Positions 1 through 8,500 of a DNA stretch of 14,356 bases are shown here, one piece after another. The notes below the pieces were generated by a model. That model saw nothing but the letters and a program-made list of their open reading frames with translations. It ran no database searches and was not told the origin of the DNA. Location of the stretch: positions 1 through 14,356 of the forward strand of contig JAAENB010000558.1 of NCBI GenBank assembly GCA_024224995.1. The letters run 5' to 3'. The DNA is from a bacterium (lineage in GTDB: Bacteria; Spirochaetota; UBA4802; UBA5550). A program made the position numbers and the translations under genes. Numbering within the stretch: the first letter of the stretch is position 1; the number at the start of each line of letters is the position of its first letter.

Positions 1-129
1 AAAGATAATTTATTATTATGCGTAAAGTCGGCACTCAACCTGGGGAAAACTCCGGAACAATTTTTAAGCGATACCGATTTTGAAGCATACTGGGAAGATA
101 AAGATTTTCTGCATGTTCTTGAACCATAA
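1..129 (+). CDS. 3' end of a CDS, possibly the C-terminus of a TPR-type protein (5' truncated)
   Basis: Frame 1 is open from the first base to a TAA at 127-129 and gives 42 residues; the start lies outside the window. The peptide has coding-like composition and contains the segment SDTDFEAYWEDKDFLHVL. Its shape (D-DF, then an aromatic, then D--F--L) resembles the closing segment seen after the last repeat in many tetratricopeptide-repeat proteins. That resemblance is the only functional hint and is weak. The gene is followed by a stretch with GC-rich hairpins, one of which could help end its transcript. That it is the end of a real gene is fairly likely; the family is a guess. Confidence 0.55.
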   Translation, partial: KDNLLLCVKSALNLGKTPEQFLSDTDFEAYWEDKDFLHVLEP

Positions 130-188
130 GGAGGATACCATTAAATATACGGAAGAAACTGTTATGATACTGGGGTCTGTTTCCATCG

Positions 189-228
189 GCCCCCAACCCC
201 TCGCAGGGGTCGCTCCCCCAAAGGGGGC
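189..228. repeat. Compound GC-rich palindrome (two nested hairpins)
   Basis: Bases 197-209 form a perfect 5-bp hairpin (CCCCT, loop CGC, AGGGG). Bases 215-227 form a second 5-bp hairpin (CCCCC, loop AAA, GGGGG). In addition GCCCCC at 189-194 is complementary to GGGGGC at 223-228, so the element can fold as one long cruciform or as two separate hairpins. A short T-run follows at 236-240, so terminator activity for the gene ending at 129 is possible. The style is that of dispersed REP-like intergenic repeats, but only one copy is visible here. Confidence 0.5.
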
Positions 229-258
229 ACAAGAGTTTTTGGAAAAAAGCCAATTTCA

Positions 259-283
259 GCCCGGGGTTTTAACCCCATAGGGC
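259..283. repeat. GC-rich hairpin, REP-like
   Basis: GCCC at 259-262 pairs with GGGC at 280-283. Inside it GGGGT at 263-267 pairs with ACCCC at 272-276 around a TTTA loop, leaving an ATA bulge at 277-279. No T-tract follows on either strand, which argues against a simple intrinsic terminator. Its position among two other palindromes suggests repeat-type DNA. Confidence 0.45.
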
Positions 284-363
284 AGCAGAGCAGAACCCCG
301 GATAACATCTTCCGGGAACAGGCCCCGTTTGTAAATTAGTTCATCAGGATGATGGGTATCTCT

Positions 364-394
364 CATAGCGTGGGGCTTCCAGCCCCTCGTTATG
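364..394. repeat. 31-base imperfect palindrome, REP-like
   Basis: CATAGCG at 364-370 pairs with CGTTATG at 388-394 (one G-T wobble). After a T-T mismatch, GGGGCT at 372-377 pairs with AGCCCC at 381-386 around a TCC loop. The stem is thus 13 bp with one mismatch. It lies 43 bases beyond the stop of the minus-strand DUF362 gene. There is no T-run after it in either orientation, so it fits a REP-type element better than a Rho-independent terminator. Confidence 0.5.
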
Positions 395-437
395 AAAAAG
401 GAAGCCCTGCTTTTAAATTTTATACGCGGCGTGCTAT

Positions 438-1646
438 TTATTCTGTCTCGCCCGGGTCTATCTCATCATTGGTGATGGTCCGTAATATTTCACTGGCCAC
501 GGGCGGACACCCGGGAACAAAGATGTTTCCTTCCTTGTGCCGCGCGGTACAGTTCCCAATACAAATAGTATTTTGCGGCAGGACATCGTGTCCTTTGCCA
601 ATGGCAATATCTACATTGGAATCGGGGAAATAATCCAGAACCTGTTTGCCGTAGCGTTTGAGAAAAAGCAGCAGCGTAGACTGGCACGCGCTGCAGGAAT
701 TCTGATCCAGTATTGTCATTCCGGGAAATTCAATAGATAAATTATCCGGGGGAGTGTCGAAAACAGAGGCAGTCTCACGCCAGTTTTCCGGGGTAACAGA
801 AACCCGGTCTAAATCAATTATTCCATATCCGCGTTCCGCGCCAATTTGTAAATGAGGAATGTCTTTAGCGTGCAGGCCCATAAGTTCACAGGCAACAGCA
901 TCAGCGGCAAAAGGATCGGCACCCGCGAGAACCACACCCAGGGGTTTGGGTTTGCCGCTGGAAGGGCCCAGACCTTCCATGCAAATAGTACCGTCGATAA
1001 TAGCAAAGTGAGGGCTTAATACTCCTGACAAATCGGCAATAGCAATATTCAGGGGTTTGTTCTCGTCGCCTTCAACAAGGGGGAGCATATGAAGCGTGGT
1101 TTTACTGCGGCGCCATAAACAACCTTTCATGTTTTTGATCGCCAGGGTAACACCGGTATGCATATGCGTTTTCATAACCGGAATAGATACAATAATATCA
1201 AACTCAAAAACTTCCGGACACACCTTTAAAGATAGAATGGCCTTTCCTTCCGGGACTTCCAGTTTAACAAACGGACGCTCATCCATATCAATAAGCGGGC
1301 AGCCCCGTTTCCGTGCTTCACCCGCGATTCCGGAAGATTCCAGGGCTTCCAGGGCTTTTACCCCAACAATAGGACTTTCGCCAACAGCAACTTCGGCACC
1401 GGCTTTTTGAAAAACATCAATCGCGGCAGCCACAACCAGCGGATTGGTAACAACGCCGTCTTCCGGTTTCGCGTTCCTTCCGGCATTCGGTTTAAGCAGA
1501 ACCCGTTTTCCCCGGGCAGGAGAAAGATCAAACGCGGAAAGCGCTTTTATAGTATTGCCATAGGGATCAGCTCCATTCGCCACCGATACCCGGGGATAAT
1601 CTTTTGATTGTATAAATGGACTCTTACTCAGTCTCGTTCCTTTCAT
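438..1646 (-). CDS. DUF362 domain protein with C-terminal cysteine cluster
   Basis: The 402-residue product belongs to the DUF362 family (COG2006), whose biochemical role is mostly unknown and which is often tied to Fe-S proteins. Family landmarks are the LLKPNAGRNAKPEDGVVTNP stretch (about 50-69), SIPVMKTHMHTGVTLAIKNM with KG (154-175), IIDGTICMEGLG (216-227) and ADPFAADAVACELMG (243-257). Many relatives end in a ferredoxin domain; this one has instead Cys318, Cys321, Cys362, Cys366 and Cys380. The tail motifs are C-SAC, CIGNC and GCPP; GCPP recalls the cluster-binding motif of NuoB-like Fe-S subunits, so a metal cluster is plausible but inferred. No signal peptide is seen, so it is probably cytoplasmic. 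The ATG at 1646-1644 has only a weak AG-rich stretch upstream. The gene follows the sensor kinase by 86 bases on the same strand and may be cotranscribed with it. Confidence 0.88.
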   Translation of the reverse strand: MKGTRLSKSPFIQSKDYPRVSVANGADPYGNTIKALSAFDLSPARGKRVLLKPNAGRNAKPEDGVVTNPLVVAAAIDVFQKAGAEVAVGESPIVGVKALEALESSGIAGEARKRGCPLIDMDERPFVKLEVPEGKAILSLKVCPEVFEFDIIVSIPVMKTHMHTGVTLAIKNMKGCLWRRSKTTLHMLPLVEGDENKPLNIAIADLSGVLSPHFAIIDGTICMEGLGPSSGKPKPLGVVLAGADPFAADAVACELMGLHAKDIPHLQIGAERGYGIIDLDRVSVTPENWRETASVFDTPPDNLSIEFPGMTILDQNSCSACQSTLLLFLKRYGKQVLDYFPDSNVDIAIGKGHDVLPQNTICIGNCTARHKEGNIFVPGCPPVASEILRTITNDEIDPGETE

Positions 1647-1732
1647 TTTGTAACCCGCTCTTTTATATAAAAATACAACAATGCCCGGGAGTAGTGAATT
1701 TTGTCAATACTTTACTGCCGGAGCTTTTTGAA

Positions 1733-4588
1733 TCATTTTGAAAACCGGGATAATTTCTTGAGCAATTCGGGAAAAACACCCATCGTATCGGAGAGTTTGT
1801 CAATATCAAAATTCAGCGCGAGCCTGTTGAGGGTACTCCCCCATTCCGCCAGGAACGGAACCTGGAATGAATCTCCCAGCTCTTGAATTTCGGAACCCAG
1901 TTCCGCGATCTCATCAACAACACTGGTTTTATTTAAGCGCTCCCATTTGCTTATAAATTCGTTTTCAATGGTCGCAAGAAGTTCGGGCAGCCGTTCTATT
2001 GATTCCCTGGAGAGTAATTCCAGCTGTGGATCAATGGAATCCACAAAATCACACACGGCATTCACGTTTTTTTTATCATGAAATTTTACAATCGAATGAG
2101 GAAGAAACGAGCAAACTTGTGTAAGAAAGTCAGTTTTACTAACCGGTTTAACCAGGTGTCCCTGGATATCAAGTTCTTTTAAAAAGAACCTGTCTTTTTC
2201 CATGCCGGAAGCGGTAACGGCTATGACCGGTATTGAACTCAGAGATTCATTTCCCTTGATGATTTTAATTGCCTCAGCCCCGTCCATAACAGGCATTTTT
2301 ATATCCATCAGGATTAGATCCGGGAGGTACTGCTTCGCGAAAGAGACCGCTTCTCTCCCGTTTTTAGCTTCAATAATTTGAAGCTCCGGTGAAGCGAAAT
2401 ATGACTTTAATAACATGCGGTTTGATTCAATATCATCGGCGATTAAGACTAATCCTTGTTGAAATAGCACTCTTTCTCCCGGCTGACTTCTTTTTACTTT
2501 ACCAGTATCCAGTGAATCCGTAATAAGAATATCCCTTATGGTAATAGTAAAAATACTTCCTTCATCTTTCTCACTTTCAACAGAAAGTTCTCCTCCCATC
2601 ATCCGGATAAATTTTTTAGATATGGACAGGCCCAGTCCTGTTCCGCCATATTTGTTTGAATCCTGCCCTTGCTGTTGTTTAAAGGCTTCAAAAATGACCT
2701 CTTTTTGATCGCCCTGAATACCAATTCCCGTATCTGCCACAGAGATTATAATATCAACCAGATCATTTTTTGAATAATCGATAGAATCATCGAGAGAATT
2801 CTTTTTAATGGTATGGGCGCTTAGTTTTATATATCCTTTCTCAGTAAACTTGATGGCATTTCCCAAAAGGTTAATAAGAACCTGGCGCAATCGAAGATCG
2901 TCGAGAATGACCCCCGGCGGCATACCAGGGTCTGTTTCGATGATGAAGTCGAGCTCTTTCTCATTAATTTTATACGTAAAAATATTTTTAATTTCGAAAA
3001 TCACCCTGGCAAGATCAACAGGCCTGAAATCGAGGATCAATTGTCCCGCTTCAATCCTGGAGAGATCGAGCATATCATTAATGAGGCTCAGAAGCGTGTT
3101 CCCGCTGGAAGTAATCGCCGAGAGGAATTCCAGATGCTGTTTATCTTCCACCTGATCAAACAATATTTCGGCAAAACCAAGAATTGAATTCATGGGAGTT
3201 CTAATCTCATGGCTCATATTTGCCAGGAATTCACTTTTTGCATTATTCGCTTTTTCGGCTGCTTCTTTTGCCCGCTCAATCTCTTTGTTCGCCCGGATAC
3301 GATGAGTAACATCATGAGCATTTAATACAATAGCTTTGAGCCCTTTATTCCGGAGCATATTGGTGCAGTTTGATTCAAAATTAAGAAATAACCCATCGTT
3401 ATTTCTGAGCCGGTGATCAAAAGTTGCGGGGCGTTCTCCCTTTACTACATCGGCAAGGACGTTCTTCAGGAAAGGTTTATCATCATCATGAAAAAGATAA
3501 AAAATCGACTTTCCTAAAAGTTCTTCTTTATTGAATCCAAGAATTGTTGTACTTGACGGACTCTGGTACCGGATGGAGCCGTCTTTGCTAAAAGCAAGGA
3601 TAATATCGGTTCCATGTTCCGTAAGTCCCCGAAAGCGTTCTTCCCGTAACGCGAGCTGGCGGTTCCAGAAGAAAATAAGAATGATAACAAAGAAAAGAAC
3701 TCCGGCTACCTGGAGACCTGTCCGCCAGAGATCCCCCGGAGCAATGCCGTATTCATAACGGACAGCTATCCATTTTTGCCGAATCCTGTTATGTTCTTCC
3801 AGGCTTATGGAAGCCAGTACTTTATTAATAATACTAACCAGTTGAGGCCAGTCTTTGCGAACGGCAAAAAAAAGATCATAGTTTCCATAGGTGGTAGGAG
3901 CCGCGATCTTAAGGTTTGCCAGGCCGTTCTTCTGGATGAGATAACTGGAAGCAGCCAGGTTCCCAATATGGGCATCGGCCTGTCCCAATGATACGGCCTT
4001 AAGAGCTTCCAGGGGACTGTTTACCGGGTAGGGAACAACGGCAATGCCGTCACGCTTGAGCCATTCGCCTGCAGATGTCTTGCGTATAATAGCAACTTTT
4101 TTACCGTGAAGATCTTTTAACCCTCCAATAAAAGGAGCTTCTTTTTTGCTGATTATTATCATAGGGAAAGAGAGATAGGGATTTGAAAACGCAAGGTACT
4201 TTTCACGATCAGGGGTTTTGGCAGCGCAGGACACCAGGTCCAGTTCTTTATTCCGGGATTTTTTTAAAATCTCAGGCCAGGTAAGATTATTCCGGGTTTC
4301 TATCGTTATGCCAAGCCGCTTGCTGATTATACGAACATAATCCGAGGCCATACCCATAGCCTTCTTATTGCTGTCAATATAATGAAAGGGAGGAAACGCC
4401 CTGGGTCCGGCAGCTCTAATTACCGGATGCTGCTGCAGCCATGCGGTTTCCTTTTTGCTAAAGGTTATTTGGCCTGATTTTTTATCAACAGTATTCTTTG
4501 GGTCATTGGTATTAAGATTATTGGCCCTGATTGGAAGCATGATAAAGACCAGGAGGAATACGAGTATACAATTAAATCTTATGTTCAT
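1733..4588 (-). CDS. Membrane hybrid sensor histidine kinase (SBP_bac_3-PAS-HisKA-HATPase-REC)
   Basis: This 951-residue protein senses an external ligand and relays phosphate internally. A signal peptide (MNIRFNCILVFLLVFIM...) precedes a periplasmic solute-binding-type domain (about 54-278, SBP_bac_3, as in BvgS-like kinases). A transmembrane helix follows (290-308), then PAS (316-430), then HisKA with His460 in MSHEIRTP. HATPase_c has its N box near 573-577, DTGIGI near 619-624 and GGTGLGLS near 648-655. The receiver domain has acidic Asp718/719, phosphoacceptor Asp762 in LMDIKMPVMDG and Lys814 in LVKP. The last ~100 residues are helical and HPt-like in pattern but lack a phosphorylatable His. 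I chose the ATG at 4588 because a signal peptide begins there; a TTG 45 bases upstream is open but unsupported. No separate response regulator or DNA-binding output gene is adjacent, so the target is unknown. Confidence 0.93.
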   Translation of the reverse strand: MNIRFNCILVFLLVFIMLPIRANNLNTNDPKNTVDKKSGQITFSKKETAWLQQHPVIRAAGPRAFPPFHYIDSNKKAMGMASDYVRIISKRLGITIETRNNLTWPEILKKSRNKELDLVSCAAKTPDREKYLAFSNPYLSFPMIIISKKEAPFIGGLKDLHGKKVAIIRKTSAGEWLKRDGIAVVPYPVNSPLEALKAVSLGQADAHIGNLAASSYLIQKNGLANLKIAAPTTYGNYDLFFAVRKDWPQLVSIINKVLASISLEEHNRIRQKWIAVRYEYGIAPGDLWRTGLQVAGVLFFVIILIFFWNRQLALREERFRGLTEHGTDIILAFSKDGSIRYQSPSSTTILGFNKEELLGKSIFYLFHDDDKPFLKNVLADVVKGERPATFDHRLRNNDGLFLNFESNCTNMLRNKGLKAIVLNAHDVTHRIRANKEIERAKEAAEKANNAKSEFLANMSHEIRTPMNSILGFAEILFDQVEDKQHLEFLSAITSSGNTLLSLINDMLDLSRIEAGQLILDFRPVDLARVIFEIKNIFTYKINEKELDFIIETDPGMPPGVILDDLRLRQVLINLLGNAIKFTEKGYIKLSAHTIKKNSLDDSIDYSKNDLVDIIISVADTGIGIQGDQKEVIFEAFKQQQGQDSNKYGGTGLGLSISKKFIRMMGGELSVESEKDEGSIFTITIRDILITDSLDTGKVKRSQPGERVLFQQGLVLIADDIESNRMLLKSYFASPELQIIEAKNGREAVSFAKQYLPDLILMDIKMPVMDGAEAIKIIKGNESLSSIPVIAVTASGMEKDRFFLKELDIQGHLVKPVSKTDFLTQVCSFLPHSIVKFHDKKNVNAVCDFVDSIDPQLELLSRESIERLPELLATIENEFISKWERLNKTSVVDEIAELGSEIQELGDSFQVPFLAEWGSTLNRLALNFDIDKLSDTMGVFPELLKKLSRFSK

Positions 4589-4626
4589 CTTAATTAAAAT
4601 AATGACCCCTTTGTTTTGTGATTGTG

Positions 4627-4654
4627 TTGACAATAATAATAGATTTTATATTAA
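4627..4654 (+). promoter_or_regulatory. Candidate sigma70-type promoter for sanA, overlapping the divergent kinase promoter
   Basis: TTGACA at 4627-4632 is followed after 16 bases by TATTAA at 4649-4654. The start point would be near 4661, about 65 bases before the sanA ATG. Its -10 region covers the same bases as the -10 of the opposing kinase promoter (4648-4653). A second, poorer candidate is TTGACG (4699-4704) with TATACC (4719-4724), spaced only 14 bases and placed against the ATG. Confidence 0.35.
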
Positions 4655-4675
4655 ATGGAGCAAGACTGCAATCAA
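4648..4675 (-). promoter_or_regulatory. Candidate sigma70-type promoter for the sensor kinase
   Basis: Read on the minus strand, TTGATT (4675-4670) is followed after 16 bases by TAATAT (4653-4648). Transcription would start near 4641, about 50 bases before the kinase ATG at 4588. The match is good but not perfect, and the region is A+T-rich, so chance matches are easy. Confidence 0.4.
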
Positions 4676-4726
4676 AATTGACCCGGAATAACTTTTTTTT
4701 GACGTTACCCGGTTTTTGTATACCTT

Positions 4727-5386
4727 ATGAAAAAACTAATAAAAAAACTAATAAAACTCCTTTTTCTATTATCCATATCAATTTTCGCGGTGATTTTTAT
4801 CTGCAATTGGCAGGTGGAACAATTCGCGAAAAAATCGGTCTATTATGATCTAAAAAAAATCCCTTACAATAACGTTGGATTGCTCCTGGGAACAAATAAG
4901 CGGGTCAAATCGGGAAGGATAAATTTATATTTCAAATACAGGATCAATGCTGCTGTTAAGATCTATAACAGTAAAAAAATCAAGTATATCCTGGTAAGTG
5001 GAGACAATACACAGAATTACTATAATGAGACCCGGGACATGAAAAAAGAACTGATGAAAAAAGGAGTACCGGAACACGCCATAATTCTTGATGATGCGGG
5101 AATCCGTACCCTTGATTCCGTAGTACGGGCAAAAGAGATCTTCGGGCAAAAAAATATAACCATAATTTCCCAAAAATTCCAGAATAAAAGAGCCATATAT
5201 ATCGCGGATGCCCATGATATAAAGGCTATTGGCTTTAATGCCAGAGACCCCCTGACAAAGATGAAGGCTTTAAGAGTAAAAATTCGTGAAGCATTTGCCA
5301 GGGTAAAAGTATTTATTGACCTGTATATCCTGAATACCAGGCCAAAATTCCAGGGAAAAAAGATTATTATACCTGCTTCTTTGTAA
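4727..5386 (+). CDS. sanA: SanA/YdcF-family (DUF218) envelope protein
   Basis: The 219-residue product is a close match in pattern to SanA, an inner-membrane protein with a periplasmic DUF218 domain. In enterobacteria SanA is linked to the envelope permeability barrier and vancomycin exclusion at high temperature; its reaction is unknown. A single N-terminal membrane segment spans about 9-27 after a Lys-rich start. Family motifs follow in order: LLLGTNKR (52-59), the YFKYRINAA stretch (68-76), LVSGDN (89-94), YNETRDM (99-105), LDDAGIRTLDSVVRAKE (121-137), IISQKFQNKRAIYIA (146-160), GFNARD (169-174), and the C-terminal REAFARVKVFIDL segment (187-199) with PKFQGKKI (206-213). Length is normal for SanA. 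The frame closes with TGA at 4700-4702 and ATG 4727 is the first good start, but no Shine-Dalgarno sequence precedes it. The RND exporter follows behind its own promoter. Confidence 0.92.
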   Translation: MKKLIKKLIKLLFLLSISIFAVIFICNWQVEQFAKKSVYYDLKKIPYNNVGLLLGTNKRVKSGRINLYFKYRINAAVKIYNSKKIKYILVSGDNTQNYYNETRDMKKELMKKGVPEHAIILDDAGIRTLDSVVRAKEIFGQKNITIISQKFQNKRAIYIADAHDIKAIGFNARDPLTKMKALRVKIREAFARVKVFIDLYILNTRPKFQGKKIIIPASL

Positions 5387-5422
5387 ACAATTCCTTTTTT
5401 AATTGATTTTTTATCAAAAAAG

Positions 5423-5451
5423 TTGACAATCAATGAGTATGTATATATATT
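5423..5451 (+). promoter_or_regulatory. Near-consensus sigma70 promoter for the RND-RDD gene
   Basis: A perfect TTGACA (5423-5428) and a TATATT (5446-5451) are separated by exactly 17 bases, the optimal spacing. Transcription would begin near 5458, giving a leader of about 50 bases before the ATG at 5508. This is the strongest promoter match in the window and implies that the exporter can be expressed separately from sanA. Confidence 0.65.
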
Positions 5452-5497
5452 ATATTTATTGAATGAAAATTCAATCAAAAAGTACAGTATATACAGC

Positions 5498-5503
5498 GGA
5501 GGG
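5498..5503 (+). promoter_or_regulatory. Ribosome binding site that fixes the RND start at 5508
   Basis: GGAGGG lies four bases before the ATG at 5508. The other in-frame ATG at 5463 has no such site and sits only about a dozen bases past the promoter -10 element. From 5508 the protein begins MIRLIQFFVNRSLLGNF, the usual beginning of an RND exporter. Confidence 0.75.
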
Positions 5504-5507
5504 TATT

Positions 5508-8500
5508 ATGATACGACTTATCCAATTCTTTGTAAACAGGAGCCTGCTTGGTAATTTTATTACTGTGGTAGTAATTATCAGCGCAATTATCGCTCTGATG
5601 AACATGGAAAGAGAGCAGTTTCCCGGTGTTGATTATGATTTTGTCCTGGTTACTACCGTATACCGGGGTGCAACTACCGAAGAGGTTGAGCAGTTTGTTA
5701 CCATCCCCATTGAAAAAGAGTTAATCTCCGTAAGCGGGATAAAAAAAAGCAAATCAAATACCCTGGAATCAATGAGTGAGATAATCATAACCCTGGAGCC
5801 GGACCTGGAAAATAAAACCGGAACTATCCAGGATATCAGGGACGCTGTGAGCAGGGTCGAATCGGACCTGCCCGAAGGTATTGATGAACCGGTCATAACC
5901 GAACTGACCTCGGCCCGGTCACCGGTAATTGATGTTGCCTTATACTGGAAAGATCAAAACAAGAACTTAAATGATCACGAACAGGAAACAATATTACGCA
6001 AATACGCGAAGCTCCTGGCCAACTCCTTAGAAAGAGTAGACCAGGCTGCCGCTGTCGACAAACGGGGATACCGTGACCGTGAGATATTTGTTGAAGTGGA
6101 CCCAAAAAAAATGAAAGAGAATTTTATCTCTTTTGAAGATATTTATAATAGTATAGACAACAGGAACATCAGTTATCCCGGCGGCAATATTACCGACAGG
6201 GGTATTGAACACAAGATCCGCACGTCCAACCAGTTCAAGAATACAGACGAAATTAAAAGCCTGGTGCTCCGAACCAATGATATGGGGTATGCCGTGCGAA
6301 TAAACGATGTTGCCGGGGTACGTGACTCCTTTGAAGAAGAAGAAATAATCGAAAAAGCAAATGGGAATAAAGCTATTATTTTAACCGTGCGCAAAAAGGA
6401 AAAAGGAGACGCCATTAAAGCTACTGACGCGGTAAAAAAAATAGTCAAAGAATTCAAAGCGGAACTTAAAAAAGAACTGCCGGAAAACATAAGCGGCAAT
6501 CTTACTATAATACTCATTAACGACAGTTCTTCTTCCATCAAACAACGCTTGCAGAACCTTTCTTCAAATGTGATCATCGGTATGATCCTGGTCCTTATTT
6601 CGCTCTTTTTCTTTCTCGGGTGGCGTATTGCTTCCATGGTTGTTGTGGGCATTCCTTTCGCGTTTGGGATCGCGTTTTTGCTCATGTCTTTTTTTGGGCT
6701 TACCCTTAACGTCATCAGTCTTTTTGGCCTTGTTATTGTCTCCGGTATGCTTGTTGATGATGCCATTATTGTGGCGGAAAATATTTATAGTTATATTGAA
6801 CAGGGAATACCGCCCCTTGAGGCCGCGGTTTCCGGGACAAAAGAAATGGTCCCTCCCCTTATGGCTTCAATATCAACAACCATGATGGCTTTTCTTCCGC
6901 TTATGTTCATGGGCGGAATGATGGGAAAATACATCTGGGCCATTCCTGCTGTTGTTATTATCGCCCTGGCCGCGTCTCTCCTGGAAAGCTTTTTTATCCT
7001 GCCCTCCCATGTGGCAGATGTTATGCCTGCCAAATCCAAAGAAAACGCGGAGCCGGTTTTTCAGAAAAATAATTTGCAGTCAAATATATTTAAAAAACTG
7101 CAAGAGCGGTATTTTCCCGTACTCAACCATGCTCTCAACCGGCCCTTTACCGCCGTTATTATTGTCTCTGTCCTGTTTTTCATGAGCCTGGGACTCGCGA
7201 AAATGGTTGGATACAAAATGTCTTCAGCAGGTATGCCCGCATTTCATGTTCTTACTGAAGCTGAAGAGGGCGTCAGCTTAAAAGAAATGAGCAGAAGAAT
7301 GAGCTCATTTGAAAAAATTGTCGGGCAGCTGCCGAAACATGAGGTTGACGGTTTCATCACCAGGGTCGGTATTCAAAAGCCCGACATTATGGACCCTTTT
7401 TTCAAACGAGGAAAGCAATATTCTCAGCTGACTATTTATCTCACTCCCCTGGGGATTCGTGACAGAAAAGGTACCGACATTATGAAAGCGCTGCGTGCCG
7501 ATCTCGAAAAAAAGAACAAGCAGCTTGGATATTTTACAAAGATCGACATTAAGCAGGAACATTCAGGCCCGCCTATTGGCTCCCCCATTCAATTAAAGAT
7601 CAAAGGTGAAGACGCTCCTGTTGTTCTGAATATTGCCGACCAGGTAAAAAAAGAACTCAACAGCATTAAGGGTGTCTACGAGATCAGGGATAACCGGGTT
7701 AAAGCTAAAGACGTTTTTCATGTTGTTGTCAATGAAAAGATCGCGTCCAGGGCCGGGGTAAGTGTTAAAAGAATTGCCCACACGCTCCAGGCCAACTACG
7801 AAGGTGTTGTTGCTTCTACAGTTAAAAAAGGACAGGAAGATATTAAGATCCGCATTATTTATCCGGAAAAACTTCGCGAACAGATCAGTTCCCTGAACAC
7901 CGTTATGATAAAAAATACTATGGGAAACCTGGTCAACATTAATGCCTTTGCCCGTTTTGAAAAACGCCCGGGTGTGGCAGTGATCAATCACGACAACCGG
8001 GAGCGGGTTATTTATATCAATGCTGAGGTAGACAAAACCAAAAACACTCCCGTAAGCGCTAATACCGATATCCTGGAACGTGCCGGGAACATTATGAAAA
8101 AATACCCGGGCTATTCACTGGAAACCGGGGGCGAAATGGAAGATACAAAAGAATCCATGGGCGACCTGGGTATGGCCGCGCTTTTCGCTCTTCTGGGTAT
8201 TATTATCATTCTTGTTCTGCTTTTTAACAATTTCAGAAATATCCGGGTTGTTATTGTTTCGGTTCCCTTAAGTTTTATTGGCGTTGCTATTGCTTTTTCT
8301 ATTAACAAAATCTTCAACCCCGGTTTAAACTTTACCTTTGTTGCCACCCTGGGCATTGTCGCGCTCTCCGGAATTGTTTTAAACGATTCCATTGTTCTGG
8401 TTACGGCTATTAACAATCTGGTTAAAAAAGGAACCAAACTCAAAGACGCGGTTCTTCAGGGTGCCTCAAGCAGGCTGCGCCCAATTCTGCTTACTACAAT

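Larger units (their letters stand above)
130..437. other. Intergenic stretch with palindromic elements, no gene supported
   Basis: This gap lies between two genes whose 3' ends face each other (stop at 127-129 on plus, stop at 438-440 on minus). Short open frames exist on both strands, but none has a ribosome binding site or recognisable protein. The stretch is dominated by three GC-rich palindromes (189-228, 259-283, 364-394), listed separately. A convergent 3'-3' gap is the usual home of REP-like repeats and bidirectional terminators. Confidence 0.6.

Noticed and set aside
1702..1707. Minus-strand TTGACA before the DUF362 gene
   Set aside because: No acceptable -10 element at 15-19 bases; more likely chance or read-through from the kinase gene.
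4589..4633. TTG start for the sensor kinase, 15 residues longer
   Set aside because: No ribosome binding site before the TTG; the ATG at 4588 starts a proper signal peptide.
5388..5411. CAATT/AATTG inverted repeat followed by T-run after sanA as terminator
   Set aside because: Only five A+T-rich base pairs; too weak to call.
5020..5478. 152-codon minus-strand frame opposite sanA
   Set aside because: Shadow of sanA, which matches its family along its full length on the other strand.
5463..5507. ATG at 5463 as start of the RND gene
   Set aside because: It lies about a dozen bases after the -10 element and lacks a Shine-Dalgarno, while ATG 5508 has GGAGGG and begins like other RND proteins.
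6173..6766. 197-codon minus-strand open frame inside the RND gene
   Set aside because: It is antisense to strongly conserved RND sequence, has low-complexity composition and no ribosome binding site; a codon-bias shadow.
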